Below are positions 1-7,121 of a stretch of DNA of 14,032 bases, piece after piece. Position 1 is the first letter of the stretch, and each line of letters begins with the position of its first letter. Made by a program: the position numbers and the translations under genes. Where the stretch lies: contig DAMU01000050.1 of NCBI GenBank assembly GCA_002499705.1, forward strand, positions 1 to 14,032. Reading direction: 5' to 3'. The notes under the pieces are model-generated. The model had not been told where the DNA came from. It saw only the letters and a program-made list of their open reading frames with translations, and did not search any database. This DNA comes from Euryarchaeota archaeon UBA91. GTDB taxonomy: Archaea; Thermoplasmatota; Poseidoniia; Poseidoniales; Poseidoniaceae.

Positions 1-243
1 ATCCTACCTGCCCCTCGACGTGCCGCGTCAACAGGGCTGTTTGGACTTGCTCCAACGGGGTTGCTCGTCTCATCGACCACAAGGCAATCTCGGTTTTTCA
101 ACTTCATTGTACACACCCTGTATCGTTCGTTTCTGCAGCATTGACCTGACCATTTCTGTTCTCTTACTTCTGTAAGCCGTTTGCACTTAGGAGAGGGGAC
201 TTTCCTCAGAGTCGAACTCTGTCAGCGATCCTCCTACTCCCTC
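1..243 (-). ncRNA. rnpB: RNase P RNA, 5' part (3' end beyond window)
   Basis: This is the catalytic RNA of ribonuclease P, which cuts the 5' leader from precursor tRNAs. Read on the minus strand, it carries the universal conserved block GAGGAAAGTCC (plus-strand 197-207). Just before that is a short hairpin, CAGAGT-TCG-ACTCTG, in the P3 position. Further 3' lies the second conserved block, GGAGCAAGTCCAAACAG (about 36-52), followed by GGGGCAGGTAGGAT at the window edge. This order matches type A RNase P RNAs such as the E. coli one (GGAGCAAGGCCAAATAGG ... GGGTAGG). The last conserved region and the closing P1/P2 strands are not in the window, so the gene is truncated by the edge, not broken. The 5' end is estimated near base 240-245 from the start of the purine-rich run before P3, and could be off by about 10 bases. 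Identification is strong; the exact end is inferred. Confidence 0.9.
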
Positions 244-282
244 CAGTGAGCGGTAAACATCATTGATTCAAAGCCTTCGGAT

Positions 283-290
283 GAAAAACA
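283..290 (-). terminator. Possible T-rich terminator after the surface protein gene
   Basis: Within about ten bases after the stop codon of the large surface protein gene, the minus strand reads TGTTTTTC. Archaeal transcription commonly ends at short U-runs without a hairpin. The run sits between this gene and the same-strand RNase P RNA gene, where a terminator would be useful. It is short, so this is only a candidate. Confidence 0.3.
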
Positions 291-294
291 GCAA

Positions 295-3200
295 TCACTG
301 ATACGGATTTTCACCAGGAGATGCTGCCTGCTGCGGGGCGCCATATGGCCCCTGGGCTACCGGTTGTGGAGCGACTGCTGCTCGAGCAGATTCAGCTTGT
401 TGTATCACCATGTGCTGTTGTTCTATTCCAAGAGGTCTGGTTTGTGGAGTTGTTTTTAATCCAAAGACCAGCAGTCCTACCAAAGAGATGGTAAGTAAAA
501 GTATGACAATTAAGAGTACCGGGCTCACTGAGGAAATCCCACCGAGAAGCCCATCGGAACGGGCTTCATCAACATAGACAGTTTCAGATTGAGCCATAGG
601 ACCGTTGACGATTTGAAACTCAATCCACATTGTTCCTGAACGGTCAGGTACCCAATCTTTCGAATAAATATAGGTGCTACCAGATTCGATTTGAATTCCT
701 CGTGCATCAATGCGAGTCCGAGCACCATTACTTTCGACGAGTTCGACAAACATTTGAGCATCACCATCTGCCAAACCTAAATTCGAAATTAAAAGACCAA
801 GACTTACGACTTCTCCCGCTGCAAAATTATCGCCTGGTTTCATTTCAGGCAAACTAAAGACATATTCTGCAATACGTTGCTCGAGAACCCAGACAGCAAG
901 TGGTGCATCAATGTCATTGAATACGGGATTGATTTCATGGCCTGCAAAATCTTGCCCCGTAGCCCAAACTCGAAGTTCAAGGGCTTCATTTCGCATCGAA
1001 GAAGTTAACAATTCATCTAAATTCAAAACGGTCGCACAGGGTATTGAATCTCCAAAGGCACGACCTCCGATAATCGAGAGAGATTGGCTACCGTTAATCA
1101 AAGACTGGCTGGAAAGGCCAACACCTTCTGGATGGACAGCCCAGTGAAGCATCAACGAAGATTCATTCAATCGATCTGCCTCGGATAGAAGGATCTCGAA
1201 ATTGATTGCAGACCAACTGGATTCGGCGATGATAATTGCGTTTGACGGCGAAGGTACGCCTACGACGGAAGGTGCTTGATTATCGACGATGAACCAAGCA
1301 GGCGGCGTTGTAGGGGTTCGGTCAATTGCGCCATTCGGTGGCTGGTAGAGTGAAGTGAAAAGACCGTAAGAGCCAGGAGTAAGTGGAGCGGTGATGGAGC
1401 CGCTAAAAGTCCCGTTCAGTGAATCAACTTGAAGGTCACTGGAACCGAGAATGAGTTCCAGTTGTATCGGTTGCCAAACAGAGCGAGAGGAACGATACCA
1501 TGTTAACTCACCCTCAACGTCAATATCTTCTCGTGGTTGAACCCAAGTACCAAGTGTGTCAACAACGTCACCATTAATCGAATAAGAGAGAGTATTTGGC
1601 TCTACAAACATTTCACCAGAGAACTTCCAACTTAAATCGGGCACTGTGAGGGTGTTTGATTGACCTCGGAAATCTTGAATGAACACCGTTGGAACACGGA
1701 GTAAACTAACGTCTGGGTCAAAACCCCACTCAAGAGAAAAGTTGACTTCAAGCGTTCCTTCTGACGAAAAAATTTCACCGGATTGTGCTGGAATGAAATC
1801 ACAGGATTCAATGTCAAGATAAATATCGAGACTTGTGCATTGGTTATTTGTAGCGTTCCATTTGAGAACAACTGGTTCATTCTGATTACCAGCCAAATCC
1901 AGTTCAACATAGGAGATGTCTGAAATTCCATTCAAGTCCCATAAGGGGAGATGCAACATGTTTGATTCGCCCGGATGAATCCAGTGGGAATCGCCGATAT
2001 TCCAACTTGCAGGAGCTGAACCGAGTTGCGGGGAACCATCGTTATTGATTTGAACATTAAACAGAGGTTGGTCGAATGTGCCTGATGCAAGCATCATATT
2101 TCCTGCAGGGTCTGCAACCTCAATCCAACCACTGAAGAAAGAACCGCTAAACGCGCTGGAGGTGTCAAGATGCATCGCATATGCCCCCTGCACAAGCGTC
2201 AAGTCATCAGGAAGAACAAGTGGCTTTTCTTGAACCTCATCTTCCTGCATCTCACCATCTTGGTTGACATCATCGTACCAAGAGCGCCAATAGTGAGCCT
2301 TCGCATGAGACGGTAGGATAGGGCGGTCGGCGATGATGAATTCAATTTCAGTAAGCGGACGAGCATCAACATGGTCAAATTCTGAGACACTGACGGATAG
2401 AAGTTCGGGGTCGACAGTATCAAATTCAAAAACCACACTGTCTGGAACGTCAAACACAATGTCTTGTCCGTTTAATGGTGAGACATCAAGTGAAAGTGTT
2501 ACGCTTTCTTTGTTGACTGGAACGGTCCATGGGAAAGTAACCATTCCATCAGCAATAATGGAGGAGGATTGGATTTCAATTCCATCGGCGAGGAATCGAA
2601 CCAATGTTGAACCAGTACGGGGTGATGGACTCATTGGAACATTTTCGAATCCAAGTTCGACTTGAACCTGCACATCGTCTCCTGGGTTCAAGTATGGTGC
2701 AGAAAGAATGGATTCAACTTGATTTTGATTAATAATTCCCCAGTTCATCACCGCAACATCATTTTCCACCCCAAGCGAGGAGCCCAGACCAAAGTTCATG
2801 CTCACTGGAAGCATTGGTCCTGCAGGAGCAATGAGATTTACAGAAACGGTAAGAGATTCTTCATCGTTCCATTGTTCTGTAAACTTGAACCGGTGGTCGA
2901 TTTGCAAAATGGAGCCAACGCCCATCATACGGACTTCACCGTTTGCTCCATTGTGAAGCCATACCATCGAAGTACCTTGCTTGAGACAACCGTTCACTGC
3001 AGAGCCAGATACAGGTAATGAAAGTGCCTGACAGCGAGTGTGAGACTCAGTAGTTTGCCCCAACAAATGAAGTTCCACTGCCCAACCGTTTGCTTTGACA
3101 TATGCTTCAGCATCACTGACACCTAAGTTTGAGAAATCAAACGTGCTGGTGACTTCAATCCAATCTGTTGAAGGAGTGAAGGTGTCTGTTACATTGGAAA

Positions 3201-5340
3201 TCGAGAGCGATATCGGTTCAATCGAACTCTGCGTTGATTGCTGAACAACTGTGAGTTGAATTGCTCCGGAAGAGGACATTCGGATGGGCAATGTAAGTTC
3301 CTTGGTGCCTCCGACAGAGTTCACTGATTGTAACGCATCGTTAAGCGCAATGACAACCGCATCAGTCGAATCGAATTCGAGTGAAAGGGCTGAATCATAC
3401 GTCGCGAAAAGACCCCCGCACAATACATTTCCACTGGTGGAAGAGGAGCCCAAACGTAGTGTAACTTCTGCCATGGGTAAACCTTCGACGCCGTGTGAAA
3501 CAGAGGCTTGCGAGAGAGCGCTGTTCATCGACGCTAATTCACTTGATGAGAGCGATATGACTTGGAGATCTTGAAGGTTCGGCAGTGATGAAGACATGAA
3601 ATCTTGACCGTCAATCGACATTGTCAAAAATGGAGAATTCATTGGCTGAGCTGGTGAAGCGACTCCCAACTCAAAGGCGTTGACGCCTTCGACTGGAAGG
3701 AGGAATTTGAAGGATGCAGAGCCTGATGGCGTGGATGATTGCGTTTGCCACATAGCCCCATCTGCAAATCGGTCTTGAATGCCCAGGCGACCGATACCTT
3801 GGCCTTCCATTGACCAATCACTCACTCCATCCATTCCAATATCAATTCGTAATCCGTCAGCCACGCTGGTTCGAATCATTTCGACGTCAAACGTGTCAAG
3901 TGTCCAACTACCTCCGGTTGAAATAACTCGGAATTGAACTGAGAAGTGTGGAGATGAAAGCCACTGAGTGCCCGTGTTGAGCGAAACCCATGTCCCGCCA
4001 CCATCAAGAGAATATTCGACTTGACCGTTACCCGTCAATGAACAATTGGAATCAAAACCAGCAAAACCAGAACGGATATTGAAGTGCTTTGACAAAAGAG
4101 TTCCTGTTCCCGAGATCTGTCCAGGTGACCAAGTGGTAGATTGTAATAACCAACCCATACTCGTTGGATCCTCTTCAAAATCTTCGACTACTTTTCCTTC
4201 AAAATGAATACCGTGAACCGAAGGTACACCACCGGATTGACTTTTCATGTGTATGCTAAGCCGAGCACTTGGATAACTCTCCCAATCTACCATCCCAAGG
4301 TCGATTGATTTTGCCGTCGAGTGTTCAAAGCCAGGAATTGGTTGAGAGGTTGCAGCATCGAGTAACTGCCATTCAAGTATTTCACCTGCAGGAACTTCTG
4401 CATCTAAGTGGAGGTATCCGAATGTTCGCATTTCTCCTTGACCAAGTGAAGAAGGACTGAACGGAGCCGATGTCCAGTTGCCTTCACCAGATGAAACACC
4501 AGTTCCACTCGGCATCACAGAAACATCGTCGACATTCCAACCATCATAATTGACTGAACTGTCGGTTGTACCTATGCCAAATCGAACTTGAAAGGAAGGA
4601 TTGTTTGCAACGTAGTTGGTAATACTGATGGTTTGTAGCGAAAAGGAACTGTCTTGGGTATAACCCGAAGAATACACGGTTGCCCAAGCACCATTGGTGC
4701 CTTTGACTGCGACGTAAGCGTGGTCCCAAGTTGCACTTTCGATGCTTAGGCGCTTCATGAATGATAAGTCCCATGAACCTGAACAAGAGGAGCAATTCAT
4801 GACTGGAGAGGTCGCCCAGATGGTTGAACCAAGTCCATTTGGATAATTACCATTGTAAGTGTAAATCGCTTTACTCCCACTGCTCACACCGTTGGTTGGG
4901 CCAAGAATGCTATCATAGCCCCAAAGCCACGCAGGTGTGCCAAGTGTCCAGCCATGGTTTGAGTTTTCAAAATCCCACTCCCAACCTTGTGGCAAAATTG
5001 TGAGTGAAGAACCGTTGACATCAACGCCGTCGTAAAGTGCATTTCTTGAAAAATCCAGTGAATCTGTAAGCGAATAACCAGTTGAAGAGGCTAAGTTAGC
5101 TGAATCAATATCGACATCAAGAGATTGAATCGCCTCTCCGTCAAGGACGCCAAGACGCGTGTTGGTATTGGCTCCATCAGGGAATGAACCGATAGAGAGT
5201 AAGTTCGACTGACCAATTTGTGTCGGGGCTGAGGAAGGAGTTGCTTCATCGAAGTATGACTCATCTGTTTGGAGACTATATCCTTGCAAAAGAGTCGAAA
5301 GGAGGAACAAGGCTACTACTGCAACGCAACGAACTGGCAT
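295..5340 (-). CDS. Giant secreted, membrane-anchored surface protein (about 1681 aa)
   Basis: The function is unknown; it is predicted to be displayed outside the cell. From the ATG at 5340 the N-terminus is MPVRCVAVVALFLLSTLLQG, a typical signal peptide (basic n-region, then a hydrophobic core). GTG 5367 and ATG 5358 would add residues before it. I prefer 5340 because the signal peptide then starts at the N-terminus and a TATA-like box lies about 22 bases upstream, as in a leaderless gene. Residues about 120-277 form a MAM/jelly-roll-like domain ending in GWNVDDVSV, with a CSSC pair at 183-186. The middle is Ser/Thr-rich beta-sandwich material with few cysteines. A perfect EF-hand or dockerin-like loop, DVNQDGEMQEDE, lies at 1024-1035. 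A CARDB-like domain (starting near PEMKPGDNFAAGEVVSL) precedes a membrane helix at about 1608-1628, followed by a 52-residue Pro/Gln-rich cytoplasmic tail ending GENPYQ. I see no protease or glycosidase active site. Adhesion, an S-layer-like role or particle binding are guesses. Confidence 0.9.
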   Translation of the reverse strand: MPVRCVAVVALFLLSTLLQGYSLQTDESYFDEATPSSAPTQIGQSNLLSIGSFPDGANTNTRLGVLDGEAIQSLDVDIDSANLASSTGYSLTDSLDFSRNALYDGVDVNGSSLTILPQGWEWDFENSNHGWTLGTPAWLWGYDSILGPTNGVSSGSKAIYTYNGNYPNGLGSTIWATSPVMNCSSCSGSWDLSFMKRLSIESATWDHAYVAVKGTNGAWATVYSSGYTQDSSFSLQTISITNYVANNPSFQVRFGIGTTDSSVNYDGWNVDDVSVMPSGTGVSSGEGNWTSAPFSPSSLGQGEMRTFGYLHLDAEVPAGEILEWQLLDAATSQPIPGFEHSTAKSIDLGMVDWESYPSARLSIHMKSQSGGVPSVHGIHFEGKVVEDFEEDPTSMGWLLQSTTWSPGQISGTGTLLSKHFNIRSGFAGFDSNCSLTGNGQVEYSLDGGGTWVSLNTGTQWLSSPHFSVQFRVISTGGSWTLDTFDVEMIRTSVADGLRIDIGMDGVSDWSMEGQGIGRLGIQDRFADGAMWQTQSSTPSGSASFKFLLPVEGVNAFELGVASPAQPMNSPFLTMSIDGQDFMSSSLPNLQDLQVISLSSSELASMNSALSQASVSHGVEGLPMAEVTLRLGSSSTSGNVLCGGLFATYDSALSLEFDSTDAVVIALNDALQSVNSVGGTKELTLPIRMSSSGAIQLTVVQQSTQSSIEPISLSISNVTDTFTPSTDWIEVTSTFDFSNLGVSDAEAYVKANGWAVELHLLGQTTESHTRCQALSLPVSGSAVNGCLKQGTSMVWLHNGANGEVRMMGVGSILQIDHRFKFTEQWNDEESLTVSVNLIAPAGPMLPVSMNFGLGSSLGVENDVAVMNWGIINQNQVESILSAPYLNPGDDVQVQVELGFENVPMSPSPRTGSTLVRFLADGIEIQSSSIIADGMVTFPWTVPVNKESVTLSLDVSPLNGQDIVFDVPDSVVFEFDTVDPELLSVSVSEFDHVDARPLTEIEFIIADRPILPSHAKAHYWRSWYDDVNQDGEMQEDEVQEKPLVLPDDLTLVQGAYAMHLDTSSAFSGSFFSGWIEVADPAGNMMLASGTFDQPLFNVQINNDGSPQLGSAPASWNIGDSHWIHPGESNMLHLPLWDLNGISDISYVELDLAGNQNEPVVLKWNATNNQCTSLDIYLDIESCDFIPAQSGEIFSSEGTLEVNFSLEWGFDPDVSLLRVPTVFIQDFRGQSNTLTVPDLSWKFSGEMFVEPNTLSYSINGDVVDTLGTWVQPREDIDVEGELTWYRSSRSVWQPIQLELILGSSDLQVDSLNGTFSGSITAPLTPGSYGLFTSLYQPPNGAIDRTPTTPPAWFIVDNQAPSVVGVPSPSNAIIIAESSWSAINFEILLSEADRLNESSLMLHWAVHPEGVGLSSQSLINGSQSLSIIGGRAFGDSIPCATVLNLDELLTSSMRNEALELRVWATGQDFAGHEINPVFNDIDAPLAVWVLEQRIAEYVFSLPEMKPGDNFAAGEVVSLGLLISNLGLADGDAQMFVELVESNGARTRIDARGIQIESGSTYIYSKDWVPDRSGTMWIEFQIVNGPMAQSETVYVDEARSDGLLGGISSVSPVLLIVILLLTISLVGLLVFGLKTTPQTRPLGIEQQHMVIQQAESARAAVAPQPVAQGPYGAPQQAASPGENPYQ

Positions 5341-5358
5341 GGCTCGCACTGACCCCAT

Positions 5359-5367
5359 AGTATACAC
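5359..5367 (-). promoter_or_regulatory. TATA-like promoter element of the surface protein gene
   Basis: The minus strand reads GTGTATACT here, centred roughly 22-25 bases before the ATG at 5340. That is the distance expected for an archaeal TATA box driving a leaderless transcript. No Shine-Dalgarno sequence lies before that ATG. If the GTG at 5367 were the real start, this element would be coding instead. Confidence 0.4.
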
Positions 5368-5406
5368 TACGCCCTATGGTAGGTCAAAAGTCTTCGGCCA
5401 ACAAAG

Positions 5407-5427
5407 TTTCATCCCGTAGGGATGGAA
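5407..5427. promoter_or_regulatory. Inverted repeat between divergent genes, possible operator
   Basis: The sequence CATCCC-GTA-GGGATG (5410-5424) is a perfect 6-base inverted repeat with a 3-base centre. It is extended by flanking T and A runs apart from one T/G wobble. It lies in the 142-base intergenic region between the surface protein gene and rpiA, so it could be a dimeric regulator site for either gene. It could also form a small hairpin in a transcript. One isolated site is weak evidence. Confidence 0.3.
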
Positions 5428-5482
5428 TCAAACTTCTCTTTCTTGTCGCAATGCTCAAGGGCTTCACAGAGAAACAGCAATC

Positions 5483-6187
5483 ATGACCGATGTTGAGACA
5501 CTCAAAAAGGAAGCAGGAATTGCCGCCTGTTCTTATGTCCGCAGTGGAATGAAAGTCGGTTTAGGAACCGGTTCAACAGTGAAACACACCGTTATTGAAT
5601 TGGGACGTATGATTGCAGATGAAGGATTAGAAATCATTGGAGTGCCAACTTCGCTGGCTACAGAGAAACTGGCTCTTGAAGTTGGAATCCCCTTGGTCGA
5701 ACTTTCTGAAATCGACGGTCTTGATGTCGTAATCGACGGTGCAGATGAATACGACCCCCAATATCAACTCATCAAAGGTGGAGGCGCTGCTCTGTTACGA
5801 GAAAAAATAGTTGCCCAAGAATCCGCCGGAATGGTCGTTGTAGCCGACGACAGAAAAAGGGTGGAAAAACTCGGGGCATTTCCACTTCCAATTGAGATCA
5901 CACCTTTCGCCCATCAAGCGACTATTCGAGTGCTCGGGCGCGTCCTGGATTGCCGCGTGAATTGCCGGATGGCAGGAGATAACCCCGTCATTACCGATAA
6001 CGGCAACATGATTGCTGATGCGCATTGTGGACCAACTATTGAAGACCCTGAGGCAATGGAAAAAGAAATTCTCAACATCGCTGGAGTAGTCCAAGTCGGC
6101 TTGTTCAACAACATGTGCGATGTAGTCGTACTTGCTGGAAAGAATGGCGTAGAGACATTTGTCAATCCAAATGGCCGCCTAAAGTGA
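5483..6187 (+). CDS. rpiA: Ribose-5-phosphate isomerase A
   Basis: RpiA interconverts ribose 5-phosphate and ribulose 5-phosphate in the non-oxidative pentose phosphate pathway, supplying ribose for nucleotides; it is cytoplasmic. The protein is 234 residues, close to the usual 220-230. Family motifs are in order: phosphate-binding GTGST (28-32), GVPTS (53-57), the catalytic loop IDGADE with Asp85 and Asp88, and KGGGAALLREK (98-108) with Lys98 and Glu107. Glu107 corresponds to the general base Glu103 of the E. coli enzyme. The C-terminus CDVVVLAGKNGVETFVNPNGRL is also typical. ATG 5483 is the first in-frame start and gives the canonical N-terminus. No Shine-Dalgarno sequence is visible, so translation may be leaderless. 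The gene is transcribed away from the surface protein gene and followed by tRNA-Lys on the same strand. Confidence 0.97.
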   Translation: MTDVETLKKEAGIAACSYVRSGMKVGLGTGSTVKHTVIELGRMIADEGLEIIGVPTSLATEKLALEVGIPLVELSEIDGLDVVIDGADEYDPQYQLIKGGGAALLREKIVAQESAGMVVVADDRKRVEKLGAFPLPIEITPFAHQATIRVLGRVLDCRVNCRMAGDNPVITDNGNMIADAHCGPTIEDPEAMEKEILNIAGVVQVGLFNNMCDVVVLAGKNGVETFVNPNGRLK

Positions 6188-6205
6188 ACTTCTATTTCTC
6201 AATGA

Positions 6206-6212
6206 TTAAATA
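6206..6212 (+). promoter_or_regulatory. TATA box of tRNA-Lys
   Basis: The heptamer TTAAATA lies 23-29 bases before the first base of tRNA-Lys, the standard spacing for an archaeal TATA box. It sits in the gap after rpiA and lets the tRNA be transcribed independently of that gene. Confidence 0.55.
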
Positions 6213-6234
6213 CGGGTGGTTCGACCGTTTAGTT

Positions 6235-6311
6235 GGGCCTGTAGCTTAGTCAGGTAGAGCGATGGACTCTTAATCCATCGGTCGCGGGTTCGAACCCCGT
6301 CAGGCCCGCCA
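6235..6311 (+). tRNA. tRNA-Lys (anticodon CTT), CCA encoded
   Basis: A complete cloverleaf is visible. The acceptor stem GGGCCTG (6235-6241) pairs with CAGGCCC (6301-6307). The D arm begins GCTT and closes with GAGC. The anticodon stem ATGGA/TCCAT encloses the loop CTCTTAA with anticodon CTT at 6269-6271. The T arm is CGGGG-type with the loop TTCGAAC. Discriminator G6308 is followed by an encoded CCA (6309-6311). The next base, 6312, is already part of the stop codon of the convergent sodX gene. Confidence 0.97.
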
Positions 6312-6617
6312 TCATTCGATGTTTTCATTCACCTGTGAACAGATTCCAAGGATATCGTCACGGTGAACTTCACCAAAATTGTGAGAATCGTCACTCGCAG
6401 TTGGATCGGGATTATCCCCCACAAGAAAAATCATTTCTTTTTCAATAGATTGAACTCTTTTGACAATTTGAAGTTCAGGGTGAAAGGGATGAGTGGTCAG
6501 CACTACATCATCGACCAGTGGTTGGTTTAATTCAAGAGGAGCCAAAGTAAACTCAGTTCCATCAGGAAAGGTTGGCCACATACTGTCGCCCGAAATTCGA
6601 ACTCGGACAGGTTTCAT
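6312..6617 (-). CDS. sodX: Nickel superoxide dismutase maturation protease (S26 family)
   Basis: This 101-residue protein is a minimal signal-peptidase-like (S26) serine protease. In known sodN-sodX pairs the protease removes the SodN leader so that the mature N-terminus can bind nickel. The sequence shows SGDSMWPTF with nucleophile Ser12, IVKRV with the catalytic Lys53, and a GDNP...SDDSHNFGEV box (68-84). That box is a variant of the GDNP.ASTDSR.FG motif of this family. There is no membrane helix, which fits a cytoplasmic processing enzyme and argues against a Sec signal peptidase. The gene starts nine bases after the sodN stop, and its ribosome site GAGGT overlaps that stop codon, so the two are almost certainly co-expressed. 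Assignment rests on family motifs plus adjacency to sodN. A general S26 peptidase is the only realistic alternative. Confidence 0.88.
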   Translation of the reverse strand: MKPVRVRISGDSMWPTFPDGTEFTLAPLELNQPLVDDVVLTTHPFHPELQIVKRVQSIEKEMIFLVGDNPDPTASDDSHNFGEVHRDDILGICSQVNENIE

Positions 6618-6623
6618 TTACGG

Positions 6624-6628
6624 ACCTC
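6624..6628 (-). promoter_or_regulatory. Shine-Dalgarno site of sodX, overlapping the sodN stop
   Basis: The minus strand reads TGAGGTCCGTAAATG. GAGGT lies six bases before the sodX ATG and shares bases with the TGA stop of sodN. This arrangement fixes the sodX start and suggests translational coupling between enzyme and maturation protease. Confidence 0.6.
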
Positions 6629-7100
6629 AACTTGCTCGAATCCAAGGAACTTCACGGCCCTTGACTGACCAAAACATGTGATGAATGGCTTCGATTGCAT
6701 CCATGAGTTCTTGAGCATGTTGAGCTGAAACTTCAACTTTGCAAGCACTGCACAACTTTGCGGCATTCCAAAACGTAGTGTGAAGTTCAGGATGTGCTTC
6801 AAGGTGCATGGGCTTGAAGAAATCCGTCCACAAAACCAACAGTTCATCTTTGCATGTCTGTGCTTCTTCTTCCTTGATTGATGCGTAGCGACTCATGGTG
6901 TTCAGATAGGTTGCTGAACTGCAGTTATCAGCGTGGTTCTCGGCAAGTGCAAGCATTTTCTTTGTCATCGATTGGACTGCTTCACCTGCTACTCGGGCGC
7001 TTGCTGGGTCATAAACTCCACAAGGTCCATCGCAGTGGGCAGAGGCTTCAATCAGTGTATATGGTGTGTCTTCCATGAACTTCGGATGACGAACTGGCAT
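6627..7100 (-). CDS. sodN: Nickel-type superoxide dismutase precursor
   Basis: SodN converts superoxide to oxygen and hydrogen peroxide using one nickel ion per subunit. In characterised enzymes the metal is held by the N-terminal nickel hook (His1, Cys2, Cys6) exposed after leader removal. Here the hook is HCDGPCGVYDPA (residues 22-33), with Gly replacing the usual Leu at mature position 4. The 21 residues before His22 (MPVRHPKFMEDTPYTLIEAS then Ala) form the leader predicted to be cut after Ala21. Further family features are TYLNTMSRYASIKEEEAQ (65-82), LWTDFFKP (90-97) and the helical C-terminus. The mature part is 136 residues, somewhat longer than the 117 of Streptomyces. Extra cysteines (Cys60, Cys83 and a CSAC pair at 117-120) are odd. 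The ATG at 7100 is 21 bases after the carbamate kinase stop; no ribosome site is seen. Met9 is an alternative start. Confidence 0.95.
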   Translation of the reverse strand: MPVRHPKFMEDTPYTLIEASAHCDGPCGVYDPASARVAGEAVQSMTKKMLALAENHADNCSSATYLNTMSRYASIKEEEAQTCKDELLVLWTDFFKPMHLEAHPELHTTFWNAAKLCSACKVEVSAQHAQELMDAIEAIHHMFWSVKGREVPWIRAS

Positions 7101-7121
7101 ATCAACATGTGCTTGACAATG

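Noticed and set aside
630..3574. Several plus-strand open frames of 75-118 codons within the surface protein gene
   Set aside because: They lie antisense to a long, well-supported gene and show no domain, ribosome site or sensible composition; they are shadows of the coding frame.
5795..6165. Minus-strand open frames of 83-99 codons inside rpiA
   Set aside because: rpiA is complete with all catalytic motifs; the antisense frames have no family features.
6312..6617. General Sec signal peptidase I
   Set aside because: The protein has no membrane segment, is only 101 residues and directly follows sodN, which fits the dedicated Ni-SOD maturation protease.
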